Under the pieces are notes generated by a model. The model was not told the DNA's origin and ran no database searches. It saw only the letters and a list, made by a program, of their open reading frames with translations. A stretch of 64,000 nucleotides of DNA from Amycolatopsis coloradensis (GTDB lineage: Bacteria; Actinomycetota; Actinomycetes; Mycobacteriales; Pseudonocardiaceae). The translations under genes and the position numbers were made by a program. This document shows positions 57,555-64,000 of this stretch, piece after piece; position 1 is the stretch's first letter; each line of letters starts with the position of its first letter. The stretch spans positions 248,001-312,000 of the forward strand of contig NZ_MQUQ01000012.1 of the NCBI RefSeq assembly GCF_001953865.1, read 5' to 3'.

Positions 57555-58262
57555 TCAGGAGGAGAGATCCGCGGTCGTCCGCTCCGCTTCGCGCCGGGAA
57601 GCGAGTTTGGCCGGATCCGCGTCGGTCACCTGGACCAGATGCGCACCGGCCGCGAGCGGCGTCAGGAATCCCGCGAGAATGCCTTCCTTGCCGGTCCATT
57701 CCACAGTGGACAGAACGCGATCGTCGGCCGACAGGCCCAGGCTGGAAGCGCGGGAACGAGCTTCGGCCAGCACCTCGTCCACAGTGGACGAACCCAGCGC
57801 CGGAGTGTCACCGGGAATGGGCGACAGCGGGCTGAACTGGTCGCCCGAAAGTCGGGCTTCGGTCAGGTAGTCCATGGCCCTGTCGGGCACGGAACCGGCG
57901 GGCAGCCCGAGGCCCATCGGGTGCAGTGAGACGACGGCCGTCGCGGCCGCGTCGGAGACGCCGCCCGGCACGACGAACGCCACCCGCGCGCCCGCGGTCT
58001 CGGTCACCACCCTGGCACCGCACCACCACGCGCCCAGCAGGACGCCGGCGGTCTGCCAATGCGGCGGCAGCACCACGGCGACCTCGTCGCCCGGTTCGAC
58101 GTCGAACTCGTCGACCAGCCAGTTCGCCGTTTTGGCTGCCCAGTTCACCGTGGTCGCCACGGACAGTTCGACCCGGCTGCCCTGCTTGTCGTCGTAGTGC
58201 GTGATCAGCGGTTTCGCGGGCGACCCGAGCAGGGGTCGCAGCAGCAGTTCGGTGAGGCTCAC
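57555..58262 (-). CDS. TIGR03089 family protein
   Basis: This 235-residue protein looks like a partial AMP-binding-enzyme fold: TANWLVDEFDVEPGDEVAVV and LPPHWQTAGVLLGAWWCGAR, then VLSTVEWTGKEGILAGFLTP and GAHLVQV. It lacks the adenylation signatures and hence is probably not catalytic. The gene is a constant neighbour of LCP genes in actinobacteria (M. tuberculosis Rv3268 beside Rv3267). GTG 58262 fits the usual N-terminus. Confidence 0.85.
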   Translation of the reverse strand: MSLTELLLRPLLGSPAKPLITHYDDKQGSRVELSVATTVNWAAKTANWLVDEFDVEPGDEVAVVLPPHWQTAGVLLGAWWCGARVVTETAGARVAFVVPGGVSDAAATAVVSLHPMGLGLPAGSVPDRAMDYLTEARLSGDQFSPLSPIPGDTPALGSSTVDEVLAEARSRASSLGLSADDRVLSTVEWTGKEGILAGFLTPLAAGAHLVQVTDADPAKLASRREAERTTADLSS

Positions 58263-58272
58263 GCCCCCAACG

Positions 58273-59589
58273 CTAGTTGACGCAGGGAACGCTCGACGCG
58301 GCGAGCAGGGGAGCCGCGCCGGACGCCCCGCCGCCACCGCCCCGGCCCACCAGGCCGGAGACGAAAGCCCGCACGGCGGCGGGGTCGATCTCGACAATGC
58401 TCTGGCCGTCCGCGCTGCGGCCGTTGACGTTCACCACCGGGATGGTCGTGAACGTCAGGTCGCCCGACGCGATCCCCTTCGCCTGTTGCGCGAATTCCAG
58501 CAGGTCCAGGTCCTCGTCGAGGACGATCGACCGGCGCACGACGTCCGTCAGGCCCGCCATCGTCGACGGGCTGGTGAGCGTGCCCGCCGAGAGCACCTGG
58601 TTCAGCGCCGAGGACAGGAAGGTCTGCTGCCGCACGATGCGGTCGAGGTCGCCGCGCGGCAGGTTCTTCCGCTGGCGCACGAAGGAAAGTGCCTCCCCGC
58701 CCGAGACGGTCTGCTCGCCGCGCCGGAAGTTCGCGCCGGAGTCCTTGTCCTCGGTGGAATGGTTCAGGCAGACCTTGACCCCGCCCAGCGCTTCGGTCAG
58801 CAGATAGAACCCGAGCAGGTTGACCTCGGCGTAGTGGTCGACGCGGATCTGCGTCAGGTCCTGGACGGTCTGGACCAGTGCCTTGCGACCCTCCTGGTCG
58901 GAATCGCGTTCGAGTTTCGCCTGGTCGGGCTCACCGCGGTGCGCGTTCGCGTAGTTGGCCTTCGCGACGCCGTACGCCGAATTGATCTTGTTCGGGCCGC
59001 GGCCGGGGATGTCGGTCCAGGTGTCGCGCGGAATCGAGATACCGGACGGCTTCCCGCCGTTCTTCGGAATGCGCAGGATGATGATGGTGTCGGTGTTGAC
59101 GCCCGGCTTCTCCTCGGTGCGCAACTCCTTGAGGACCTTGAGCGGCAGCGGATTGCCCTGCGCGTCGGTGCGCGCGTCACTGCCGACCAGGAGGATGTCG
59201 TTCGCGCCGTCGTCGGCGGGCGGCGCGGCGGGATCGTCCGCCTTGCTCAGCGCGTTCGTCGTGGGGACGTTGTTCTGTAGCTGGTCCTTGGTGACGTACG
59301 CGTAGCCCGTCGTGCCTAGGGCGAGCAGCGACACGAGGCCGAGTGCGATCCGCCGGGTGATCCGGCCGGCGCGGCGCGGCGGGCGCTCGGGCACGGCGAG
59401 CACACCCGAGACCGCTTCGTCCTCGAGTGGGGCAGACGGCTGGGGGAGCGTGTCGCGCGGGTACGGCGTCGGGACGAACGGGGGCTTTTCATCACTCTCG
59501 GTATCCGAGGTGGTGTCTTCCTGCGGCTGTGAGTCTTCGGCGTCCAACTGCTCAGAACGCTCATCCGCGTCCTTGTCCTCGCTGTCCAT
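58273..59589 (-). CDS. LytR-CpsA-Psr (LCP) family cell-wall ligase, copy 1
   Basis: This 438-residue type II membrane protein has an acidic cytoplasmic N-terminus (1-75), one helix near 80-100 and an extracellular LCP domain. The LCP hallmarks are ILLVGSDARTDAQGNPLP, SIPRDTWTDIPGRGPNKINS with the conserved Arg/Asp, and LSFVRQRKNLPRGDLDRIVR. LCP enzymes transfer polyprenyl-linked polymers to peptidoglycan. It ends in SVPCVN. It follows LCP copy 2 by 89 bases. Confidence 0.94.
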   Translation of the reverse strand: MDSEDKDADERSEQLDAEDSQPQEDTTSDTESDEKPPFVPTPYPRDTLPQPSAPLEDEAVSGVLAVPERPPRRAGRITRRIALGLVSLLALGTTGYAYVTKDQLQNNVPTTNALSKADDPAAPPADDGANDILLVGSDARTDAQGNPLPLKVLKELRTEEKPGVNTDTIIILRIPKNGGKPSGISIPRDTWTDIPGRGPNKINSAYGVAKANYANAHRGEPDQAKLERDSDQEGRKALVQTVQDLTQIRVDHYAEVNLLGFYLLTEALGGVKVCLNHSTEDKDSGANFRRGEQTVSGGEALSFVRQRKNLPRGDLDRIVRQQTFLSSALNQVLSAGTLTSPSTMAGLTDVVRRSIVLDEDLDLLEFAQQAKGIASGDLTFTTIPVVNVNGRSADGQSIVEIDPAAVRAFVSGLVGRGGGGGASGAAPLLAASSVPCVN

Positions 59590-59678
59590 CCCTGCTCACC
59601 TCCCCTGGGGTGCCCGCTTATCCGATCGTAGGAGAAGGCTAGGCCACCGCGAGGTCGGCCACGCTGAGTACCCGGCCA

Positions 59679-61220
59679 TTAATTGACGCAGGGCACATCG
59701 CCCGCGACGATCGGCGTCGTGGTGGGCGCCGCCGGAGCGCTGGAGGGCGGCTGTGCGGGCTGCGACGGGGATGACGTCTTCGACGGGGCGGTGGCCGGGC
59801 CACCGGCGGACGCGCCCTTGAAGTCCTTGCCGAGCAGGACCCGCACCTTGCCCGGGGCGACGTCGCGATCCGCCTCGGCCTGCACCGCGGTGCCGAAGAC
59901 CTGCTTGATCAGGGCGAGCGCGTCCTCGTCGCCCGGCGCGTACCGGACGACCGTGGAGTTGCGGGTGCTGAGCTTGGTATCGGCCGCGAACTTGAAACCC
60001 TTGCCCTGCAAGAGATTCCGCGTCTCGGTGGCCAGGGTGGGGGAGCCGGACCCGTCGAACAGTTCGACCGTCACCGCTTCCGCGCCCGGCAGCTTGGCCG
60101 GGGTCTCGGCGGGCGCCGTCTGCCCGTCGGAGGTCAGGCGGGTGACCTCGGCCTGCACCTGCGCCGGGTCCACCCGGAGCACGGCGGCGCCGCCGATCAT
60201 CGCGTCACCTTGAGTCGGTATCGTGTGGAACTCGACGTTTCCGCTGGTCAGCCCACGCATCTGCGCGGCGAACTCCGGCAGGTCCCAGCCTGCCGACAGC
60301 ACGACCGACTTCTTCACCGCGTCGATGAGGTCCGCGATCTTCACCGGGTTGATCAGGACGTCGGACGACAGGATCTTGTTCGCCAGCCCAGACAGGAAGG
60401 CCTGCTGGCGCGCGATCCGGTCCAGGTCGCCATTTTGCAGGTCGTACCGCTGGCGGACGAACGCGAGCGCCTGGACGCCCTCGACGGTCTGCCGCCCGGC
60501 CGGCAGGTCGACGCCGGACTTCCGTTCCTTGACCGGCCCGTTCAGGCACACCTCGACGCCGCCGATCGCCTTGGTGATCTCGTAGAAGCTCGACAGGTTC
60601 ACCTCGGCGTACCGGTCGATCATCTTCGGCTTGCCGATGAACTTCTCCAGCGTCGCGATCAGGTTCTTGCGGCCCGCGTCCTTCGCCTTGGCGTCGACGT
60701 CCTTGAGATCCGAGTTGCCCTGCTGCTGCAGCGTCTTCGACGTGTCGTTGTAGGCGTACACGTACGCGCTGTTGAGCTTGTGCTTGCCGAAGCCGCCGGT
60801 GATCTCGACCCACGAGTCGCGGGGGAAGGAGATCGCGGTCGCCTTCTTGCCGTCCTGCGGGATGTGCACGAGGATCATCGTGTCGGTCTGGCGCTCGCCG
60901 TCGGAGACACCGGCGTGCAGCATGTCGAGGACCTCGCGCGGCAGCGGGTTGCCCTGCGCGTCGGTGCGGCTGTCCTGGCCGACGAGCAGGATGTCGATCG
61001 CGCCGTCCAGCGGTTTCGCGGGCGGGTGGCCGTTGTCCTCGAAGATGTTCGTGGTCGCGAAACCCTGCGACGGGTCGCCGATGAACTGCCAGCCCCACCA
61101 GGTCAGCGCCAGGATCGTGATGGAGACCAGGCTGAACACGACCTTCACCCCACGGCGGGCGAACACCACGAGGCCGCCGTTCCGGCGCGCCGGAAGGGGT
61201 GGCCCGGGCCACTCGGTCAC
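59679..61220 (-). CDS. LCP family cell-wall ligase with LytR C-terminal domain, copy 2
   Basis: This 513-residue LCP protein has a helix near residues 22-45, then ILLVGQDSRTDAQGNPLP, SFPRDSWVEITGGFGKHKLN, and LAFVRQRYDLQNGDLDRIAR. A LytR_C domain follows (about 365-465: AVTVELFDGSGSPTLATETR, VRVLLGKDFK). The tail is Pro/Ser-rich and ends in DVPCVN, like copy 1. GTG 61220 has GGAGG 7 bases upstream. Divergent from rmlB, whose sugar may feed the polymer that it ligates. Confidence 0.94.
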   Translation of the reverse strand: MTEWPGPPLPARRNGGLVVFARRGVKVVFSLVSITILALTWWGWQFIGDPSQGFATTNIFEDNGHPPAKPLDGAIDILLVGQDSRTDAQGNPLPREVLDMLHAGVSDGERQTDTMILVHIPQDGKKATAISFPRDSWVEITGGFGKHKLNSAYVYAYNDTSKTLQQQGNSDLKDVDAKAKDAGRKNLIATLEKFIGKPKMIDRYAEVNLSSFYEITKAIGGVEVCLNGPVKERKSGVDLPAGRQTVEGVQALAFVRQRYDLQNGDLDRIARQQAFLSGLANKILSSDVLINPVKIADLIDAVKKSVVLSAGWDLPEFAAQMRGLTSGNVEFHTIPTQGDAMIGGAAVLRVDPAQVQAEVTRLTSDGQTAPAETPAKLPGAEAVTVELFDGSGSPTLATETRNLLQGKGFKFAADTKLSTRNSTVVRYAPGDEDALALIKQVFGTAVQAEADRDVAPGKVRVLLGKDFKGASAGGPATAPSKTSSPSQPAQPPSSAPAAPTTTPIVAGDVPCVN

Positions 61221-61369
61221 GTGCGGTCCTCCACGAATCTCCCCAGGGCACACGCGTGCCACTCCACAACTCTACTGACCCCTGTGTTAGACGTCCGTAG
61301 GCTGGTGGAAGGTTGCCCCGGTCGTGCACACTCGGCTGGTCAGGGAAGTCGCAGAGGGAGGAACGCGGG

Positions 61370-62353
61370 ATGCGCGTGCTGGTCACCGGAGGTGCCGGAT
61401 TCATCGGCTCGCACTACGTCCGGCAGGTGCTGAACGGGGCGTACCCGAGTCTCGCCGACGCCGAGGTGGTCGTACTCGACAAGCTGACCTACGCGGGCAA
61501 CGAGGCGAACCTGGAGCCGGTGCGCGAGAACCCGCGCTACCGGTTCGAAAAGGGCGACATCTGTGACGCCGCGCTGGTCAACGAGCTGATGCGGGGGATC
61601 GACCTGGTCGTCCACTTCGCCGCCGAGTCCCATGTGGACCGTTCGATCGCGGGGGCGGCCGACTTCGTGCTGACCAACGTGCTCGGCACGCAGACCTTGT
61701 TGCAGGGCGCGCTCGAAGCCGAGGTCGGGAAGTTCGTCCACGTGTCCACCGACGAGGTCTACGGCTCGATCGACGAGGGATCCTGGACCGAAGACCACGC
61801 GCTGGAACCGAATTCGCCGTACTCGGCGTCGAAGGCGTCTTCGGATCTGTTGGCGCGCTCCTTCTTCCGCACCCACGGCCTGCCTGTCTGTGTCACCAGG
61901 TGCTCGAACAACTACGGTCCGTACCAATTCCCGGAGAAGGTCATTCCCCTCTTCGTGACCAACCTGCTCGACGGCAAGAAGGTCCCGCTCTACGGCGACG
62001 GGCTCAACGTGCGTGACTGGCTGCACGTGGACGATCACTGCCGCGGTATCCAGTTCGTCGCCGACGGTGGCAGGCCGGGCGAGGTCTACAACATCGGCGG
62101 TGGCACGGAACTGACCAATCGCGAGCTGACCGGGCTGCTGCTGAGCGCTGTCGACGCCGACTGGGAGAGTGTCGAGCCGGTCGAGGACCGTAAGGGGCAC
62201 GATCGCCGGTATTCGGTCGACATCGGCAAGATCTCGCGGGAACTCGGCTACGCACCGCAGCGGTCCTTTGAGGACGGTCTGGCCGACACGGTCGCCTGGT
62301 ACCGCGACAACCGGTCCTGGTGGGAGCCGCTGAAGAACCATGCGGGAGCGTGA
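61370..62353 (+). CDS. rmlB: dTDP-glucose 4,6-dehydratase
   Basis: This 327-residue SDR enzyme makes dTDP-4-keto-6-deoxyglucose, the second step of dTDP-L-rhamnose synthesis. It has MRVLVTGGAGFIGSHYVRQV, HFAAESHVDRSI, VSTDEVYGSI and PYSASKASSDLLARSF with the Tyr-x-x-x-Lys pair, then TRCSNNYGPYQFPEKVIPL. The ribosome binding site GGGAGG is just upstream. It overlaps rmlD. Its promoter faces LCP copy 2 in a 149-base gap. Confidence 0.96.
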   Translation: MRVLVTGGAGFIGSHYVRQVLNGAYPSLADAEVVVLDKLTYAGNEANLEPVRENPRYRFEKGDICDAALVNELMRGIDLVVHFAAESHVDRSIAGAADFVLTNVLGTQTLLQGALEAEVGKFVHVSTDEVYGSIDEGSWTEDHALEPNSPYSASKASSDLLARSFFRTHGLPVCVTRCSNNYGPYQFPEKVIPLFVTNLLDGKKVPLYGDGLNVRDWLHVDDHCRGIQFVADGGRPGEVYNIGGGTELTNRELTGLLLSAVDADWESVEPVEDRKGHDRRYSVDIGKISRELGYAPQRSFEDGLADTVAWYRDNRSWWEPLKNHAGA

Positions 62354-63230
62354 GAAGTTGCTGAATATTCTCGTGCCAGGTGGCTCCGGCCAACTGGGGC
62401 AGGACATCGCCGCGCTGGCGCCGGCCGCCGCGACACCGTCGTCGGCGGAGCTGAACTTGCGTGACACCGGCCAGATCGTCGCCGCGGTGACCGAACTGGC
62501 GGACCGGGCACGCGCGGCCGGGACGTCGCCGGTGGTGATCAACGCGGCGGCCTACACCGCGGTGGACGCGGCGGAAACCGATGAGGAGCGGGCGTTCGCG
62601 GTGAACGCCGACGGTCCCCGGGTGCTCGCCGCGGCGTGCTCGTCGCGTGGTGTGCCGCTCATCCACGTGTCGACGGACTACGTTTTCGCGGGCGACGCGA
62701 CTTCACCGTACGAGACCGGTGACCTGCTGGGCCCGCTCAACGCGTACGGCCGGACAAAGGCGGCGGGCGAGGACGCGGTTCTCGGCTCGGGGGCCCGTTC
62801 CTGGATCGTGCGGACGTCCTGGGTGTACGGCAAGACCGGCTCGAACTTCGTTAAGACCATGGCGCGGCTGGAGAAGGAACGCGAAGAACTGTCCGTTGTG
62901 GACGATCAGACCGGTTCGCCGACCTGGTCGCGTGATCTCGCCGCCGGACTGCTGGAACTGGCCGGGAAGGTCGCTTCCGGGCAGGGGCCGTCGCAGCGAG
63001 TGCTGCACTGTACGGGTGGTGGGTCGACGACGTGGTGCGGGTTCGCGCGGGCGATCTTCACGGAACTGGGCGCGGATCCGGCGCGGGTGAAGCCCTGTAC
63101 GACGTCGGAGTTTCCGCGTCCGGCGGTGCGCCCGGCATACGGGGTGCTGTCGAACGCCTTTTGGCGTGAGGCTGGCCTGACGCCGCTTCGGGACTGGTCC
63201 GAGGCGCTGAAGGCCTACTTCGCTTCCTGA
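62340..63230 (+). CDS. rmlD: dTDP-4-dehydrorhamnose reductase
   Basis: This 296-residue SDR enzyme makes dTDP-L-rhamnose from dTDP-4-keto-rhamnose. It shows ILVPGGSGQLGQDIAAL, INAAAYTAVDAAETDEERAF, HVSTDYVFAGDATSPYE and LNAYGRTKAAGEDAVL. ATG 62340 overlaps the end of rmlB; TTG 62358 with GGAG 9 bases upstream is an alternative. rmlA and rmlC are not in the window. The palindromic repeat lies after the stop. Confidence 0.93.
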   Translation: MREREKLLNILVPGGSGQLGQDIAALAPAAATPSSAELNLRDTGQIVAAVTELADRARAAGTSPVVINAAAYTAVDAAETDEERAFAVNADGPRVLAAACSSRGVPLIHVSTDYVFAGDATSPYETGDLLGPLNAYGRTKAAGEDAVLGSGARSWIVRTSWVYGKTGSNFVKTMARLEKEREELSVVDDQTGSPTWSRDLAAGLLELAGKVASGQGPSQRVLHCTGGGSTTWCGFARAIFTELGADPARVKPCTTSEFPRPAVRPAYGVLSNAFWREAGLTPLRDWSEALKAYFAS

Positions 63231-63236
63231 CACTCC

Positions 63237-63300
63237 CGCGTTTCGTCCTCTAGTTGCGGTAGTTGCGCGTGCAAGTACCGCAACTAGAGGACGAAACGCG
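63237..63300. repeat. Long palindromic repeat, copy 5
   Basis: Perfect 24-base arms (63237-63260 and 63277-63300) with a 16-base loop that pairs TTGC/GCAA inside. It lies between convergent rmlD and the glycosyltransferase gene. Arms are identical to those of copy 3. Confidence 0.92.
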
Positions 63301-63308
63301 AGGGGGGA

Positions 63309-64000
63309 TCAGTGCTGGGTGCTGGCCTGGCGGTAGGCGGCGACGGTGAGTTCGGCGCACGCGCGCCAGGTGAAGTTCGCGACGTGGGCGCGGCGCGCGG
63401 CCGAGGTGGCGACGGCGTGCGGGTCGCTGACGGCGATCCGCAGAGCCTCCACGAGACCGTCGACGTCCTCGTAGGGGACCAGGCTCGCGCAGTTCCCGGC
63501 CACCTCGCGCAGCGCCGGGATGTCCGTGCACACCACGGGCACGTCAGACGCCATCGCTTCCAGCACCGGGAGCCCGAAGCCCTCGTCTCGCGACGGCAGC
63601 ACCAGCGCGCTCGCCCCGGCGACGACCCTTCGGAGGTTCACGTCCGACAGGTAGCCGACATGTCGCGAACGTGAGCCCACCGAGAACGAGCCGGGGCCGA
63701 CGAACACCAGTTCCGGCAGATCCGGTGCGGCCTCGTGCGCCTGCTGGAGCCAGTGCAGGCCCTTGCGGGGCCCGGGGGCGCCGGCGAAGAGCAGATACTT
63801 GTCCGGAAGGCCGAGTTCCTCGCGGCGTTCCTGGTCCGGCGGGCGCGCGGTGAACCAGGCCGGGTTGACGCCGAGCGGGGTGACCACGATCTTGCGGCGG
63901 TCGACGTCGAGCCGTTCGGCGATCTGATCGGCGACGGCGTTGGTGGGAGTGCAGATCACGTCGGAGAGCCGGGCGCCCCGGCGGACCAGTCGCGGGAGTT
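63309..64000 (-). CDS. Glycosyltransferase family 1/4 (GT-B fold), partial
   Basis: The C-terminal 230 residues of a GT4-type glycosyltransferase run to the window edge with the frame open (LPRLVRRGARLSDVICTPTN upstream). The nucleotide-sugar domain shows VVTPLGVNPAWF, LLFAGAPGPRKGLHWLQQAH, VGYLSDVNLRRVVAGASALV and the signature PSRDEGFGLPVLEAMASDVP with the Glu pair. It probably uses a sugar nucleotide, perhaps dTDP-rhamnose or GDP-mannose, in cell-wall polymer synthesis. The 5' end lies beyond 64000. Confidence 0.9.
   Translation of the reverse strand, partial: LPRLVRRGARLSDVICTPTNAVADQIAERLDVDRRKIVVTPLGVNPAWFTARPPDQERREELGLPDKYLLFAGAPGPRKGLHWLQQAHEAAPDLPELVFVGPGSFSVGSRSRHVGYLSDVNLRRVVAGASALVLPSRDEGFGLPVLEAMASDVPVVCTDIPALREVAGNCASLVPYEDVDGLVEALRIAVSDPHAVATSAARRAHVANFTWRACAELTVAAYRQASTQH

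Overview
The window is 64 kb of high-GC actinobacterial chromosome. Gene content and order fit a Pseudonocardiaceae member, most likely Amycolatopsis or a close relative. This assignment is inferred from G+C-rich codons, GTG starts, ATGA/GTGA overlaps and family content; no marker RNA gene is present. The backbone is the acyl-CoA carboxylase / biotin ligase / purKE / acyl-CoA dehydrogenase / LCP / rml neighbourhood that Mycobacterium tuberculosis carries around Rv3264-Rv3285 (accA3, maf, accE5, accD5, birA, PH-domain protein, gtrA, purK, purE, fadE25, TIGR03089 protein, LCP protein, rmlD). Here it is inverted and opened up by many lineage-specific insertions.

Layout. 0.2-6.1 kb: glycerol use (glpK-glpF divergent from glpD) and an aldehyde dehydrogenase. 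6.2-9.5 kb: GNAT, two DUF1707 proteins, and the biotin carboxylase/BCCP alpha subunit. 9.6-16.7 kb: small hypotheticals, a dicarboxylate/amino-acid symporter, maf, a broken beta-glucosidase, a TetR/DUF1772 pair with three visible operators, and an XRE/DUF397 module. 16.8-20.5 kb: accE-accD and a NarL-type two-component system. 20.6-29.9 kb: stress and small-molecule genes (quinone reductase, GlxA, YhhN, ArsR-SRPBCC-S9 peptidase, VOC, LysE, MerR-thioredoxin) with an 850-bp repeat-rich gap, then a catalytically dead alpha/beta hydrolase. 30-36.7 kb: NlpC/P60 hydrolase, birA, PH protein, HMG-CoA lyase, a TNT-domain NADase candidate with a small coupled partner, hisN. 36.7-43.7 kb: an OmpR-type two-component system, a LuxR-LuxR-DUF4255 block, NmrA and MFS genes. 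44-51.2 kb: two GtrA proteins, a membrane-tethered ECF sigma factor, a degenerate GGDEF protein and two tandem GT87 mannosyltransferases. 51.2-64 kb: purK-purE, acyl-CoA ligase and dehydrogenase, DoxX, TIGR03089 protein, two LCP cell-wall ligases, rmlB-rmlD and a glycosyltransferase cut by the window edge.

Functional links. AccA3, AccD, AccE and BirA form a biotin-dependent acyl-CoA carboxylase set and its activating ligase. The acyl-CoA ligase, dehydrogenase and HMG-CoA lyase feed the same acyl-CoA pools. GtrA, GT87, LCP and Rml proteins all serve lipid-linked sugar transfer and cell-wall polymer attachment.

The most unusual non-coding signal is a family of long palindromes sharing an 18-24 bp arm (core CGTCCTCTAGTTGCGGT). 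Five copies lie in this window, mostly between convergent genes, and one shows compensatory base changes. Other hairpin families are nested inside each other or split by tandem repeats. The most unusual protein-coding signals are the sigma-factor/membrane/Ig-like fusion, the TNT toxin-like pair and the LuxR-DUF4255 block. Several decayed genes (GH3, GNAT, SRPBCC, MFS, hydrolase) show ongoing erosion of the accessory content.
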